7,255 nt of DNA from an archaeon MnTg01 (GTDB taxonomy: Archaea; Thermoproteota; Nitrososphaeria; Nitrososphaerales; Nitrosopumilaceae): NCBI GenBank assembly GCA_008974855.1, contig BFAR01000136.1, positions 1-7,255 on the forward strand, written 5' to 3'. The notes beneath the pieces are model-generated. The model was not told the origin of the DNA. It searched no databases and saw only the letters and a list, made by a program, of their open reading frames with translations. Both the position numbers and the translations under genes were made by a program. Below, in pieces: positions 6,708-7,255 of the stretch; the stretch's first letter is position 1, and each line of letters begins with the position of its first letter.

Positions 6708-6780
6708 CTTGGTCTGATTCGGAAAAAATTGGAAGATTTACGAAATTCAGTTAATCTGACGTTTGAATCCAAACAAAATG

Positions 6781-6788
6781 TAAATAAA
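6781..6788 (+). promoter_or_regulatory. TATA box of the repeat-protein gene
   Basis: TAAATAAA, centred about 27 bp upstream of the TTG at 6812, again consistent with a leaderless message. The gene at 6299-6676 has its own promoter about 80 bp away on the other strand, making this a compact divergent promoter pair. Confidence 0.45.
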
Positions 6789-6811
6789 GCACACCTTATG
6801 TAATCTCAACA

Positions 6812-7255
6812 TTGGCTACTAAGCGTAAATCTACTAAAACTAAAACTAAAACTAAAACTAAAACTAAAACTAAAACTAAAACTAAAACTAAGAAAGATCT
6901 TGAATCTAAAATAACAGCATTAGAGGCAAAGCTATCTAAGCTTTCAACCCAAGTTGGTCAAAAGCCTGCGGAAAAAGTACAGACAGCACCCCCTCCACCA
7001 CCAAAACCAGCTGAAACAGCAAAACCAGCTGAAACAGCAAAACCAGCTGAAACAGCAAAACCAGCTGAAACAGCAAAACCAGCTGAAACAGCAAAACCAG
7101 CTGAAGTGCCAAAACCATCTGCACAAACTGAAGCCGCGCCACCAGAAACCCTTGATACAATCATCGAAAGGGTTCCAACGGGAAACTGGAATTTACAAAA
7201 AGCAATTACAACTGGCTATTCTCCTGAAAATGCACGAACTTGGGCAAGACGACAT
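6812..7255 (+). CDS. Repeat-rich basic protein with coiled coil and possible DNA-binding domain (partial)
   Basis: The first 148 codons are visible and the gene runs off the right edge. It is not recognised as a named family. TTG at 6812 is the only start after the in-frame stop at 6785-6787. Layout: MATKRKST (1-8); nine Lys-Thr pairs (9-26); a short coiled coil with hydrophobic residues at 30, 34, 37, 41, 44 and 48, a perfect 4-3-4-3-4 heptad spacing; a run of five prolines (60-64); five exact copies of KPAETA and one of KPAEVP (65-100); and an Ala/Pro-rich stretch to 113. A more ordinary segment follows, with ERVPTGNWNLQKAI (119-132) then GYSPENARTWARR (135-147). That last part resembles the helix-turn-helix of small DNA-binding domains, which is only an inference from a partial sequence. 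The basic tail and Lys/Pro/Ala linker recall histone H1-like chromatin proteins or flexible tethers. Nucleic acid binding is plausible but unproven. Confidence 0.8.
   Translation, partial: MATKRKSTKTKTKTKTKTKTKTKTKTKKDLESKITALEAKLSKLSTQVGQKPAEKVQTAPPPPPKPAETAKPAETAKPAETAKPAETAKPAETAKPAEVPKPSAQTEAAPPETLDTIIERVPTGNWNLQKAITTGYSPENARTWARRH
6836..6889 (+). repeat. Hexanucleotide tandem repeat, 9 perfect copies of AAAACT
   Basis: Nine uninterrupted copies of AAAACT (54 bp) lie in frame in the gene at 6812, each encoding Lys-Thr. The same two codons are used in every copy, which suggests recent expansion by slippage rather than selection at the protein level alone. A unit length divisible by three means copy-number change alters the tail length but never the frame. 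Confidence 0.97.
7004..7111 (+). repeat. 18-bp tandem repeat, 5 identical copies plus one variant
   Basis: The unit AAACCAGCTGAAACAGCA encodes KPAETA. Five copies (7004-7093) are identical at every base, and a sixth (7094-7111) differs in its last two codons, giving KPAEVP. Absence of third-position differences among the five indicates recent duplication or gene conversion. The repeat is in frame and forms a charged, proline-spaced linker. There are no spacers between units, so it is not a CRISPR array. Confidence 0.97.

Noticed and set aside
6836..6889. Telomere-like or regulatory AAAACT satellite
   Set aside because: The array is in frame within a gene with a promoter and gives a uniform Lys-Thr tail; a coding explanation suffices.
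7004..7111. CRISPR array or attachment-site repeat
   Set aside because: The 18-bp units are directly adjacent with no spacers and translate in frame as KPAETA.
6936..7164. Three overlapping minus-strand open frames made of Phe/Trp/Cys/Leu/Val/Ala/Gly repeats
   Set aside because: They are the reverse reading of the 18-bp coding repeat. A repeat with no stop in any frame opens all frames at once. The plus-strand frame has the promoter, start and sensible domain order.

Overview
The window looks like a chromosomal segment of an ammonia-oxidising thaumarchaeon (Nitrososphaerota, probably Nitrosopumilaceae). The evidence is an AT-rich base composition (by eye about two thirds A+T), the archaeal form of the early shikimate pathway, futalosine-type menaquinone genes, archaeal TATA boxes about 27 bp upstream of start codons, and many TTG starts. 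No bacterial Shine-Dalgarno sites, tRNAs, rRNAs, CRISPR arrays or insertion sequences were seen. The assignment is inferred from gene content; species cannot be told.

Left part (1-3241, all minus strand): the N-terminal part of shikimate dehydrogenase (aroE, running off the left edge), a 68-residue predicted membrane protein, then an operon that reads, in transcription order, 2-amino-3,7-dideoxy-D-threo-hept-6-ulosonate (ADH) synthase, 3-dehydroquinate synthase II and type I 3-dehydroquinate dehydratase. With AroE these supply consecutive steps from aspartate semialdehyde plus a sugar phosphate to shikimate by the archaeal route.

Middle (3242-5938): a short divergent promoter region, then a plus-strand radical SAM enzyme of the MqnC type (cyclic dehypoxanthinylfutalosine synthase), meeting tail-to-tail a minus-strand UbiD-family decarboxylase. 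Their stop codons overlap in one TTAA. Both fit the futalosine route to menaquinone, which starts from chorismate, the product of the pathway on the left.

Right part (5939-7255): a small plus-strand cysteine-rich protein with DnaJ-like CxxCxGxG motifs, a convergent minus-strand 125-residue protein with a possible Cys/His metal site, and the first 148 codons of an unusual plus-strand protein. That protein has a (Lys-Thr)9 tail encoded by a perfect hexanucleotide repeat, a short coiled coil, a Lys-Pro-Ala-Glu repeat linker and the start of a possible helix-turn-helix; it runs off the right edge.

Most of the window is core metabolism. The parts most worth a second look are the repeat-built protein at the right edge, the pair of small cysteine-rich proteins, and the regular promoter-to-start spacing that suggests leaderless transcripts beginning at TTG, GTG or ATG.
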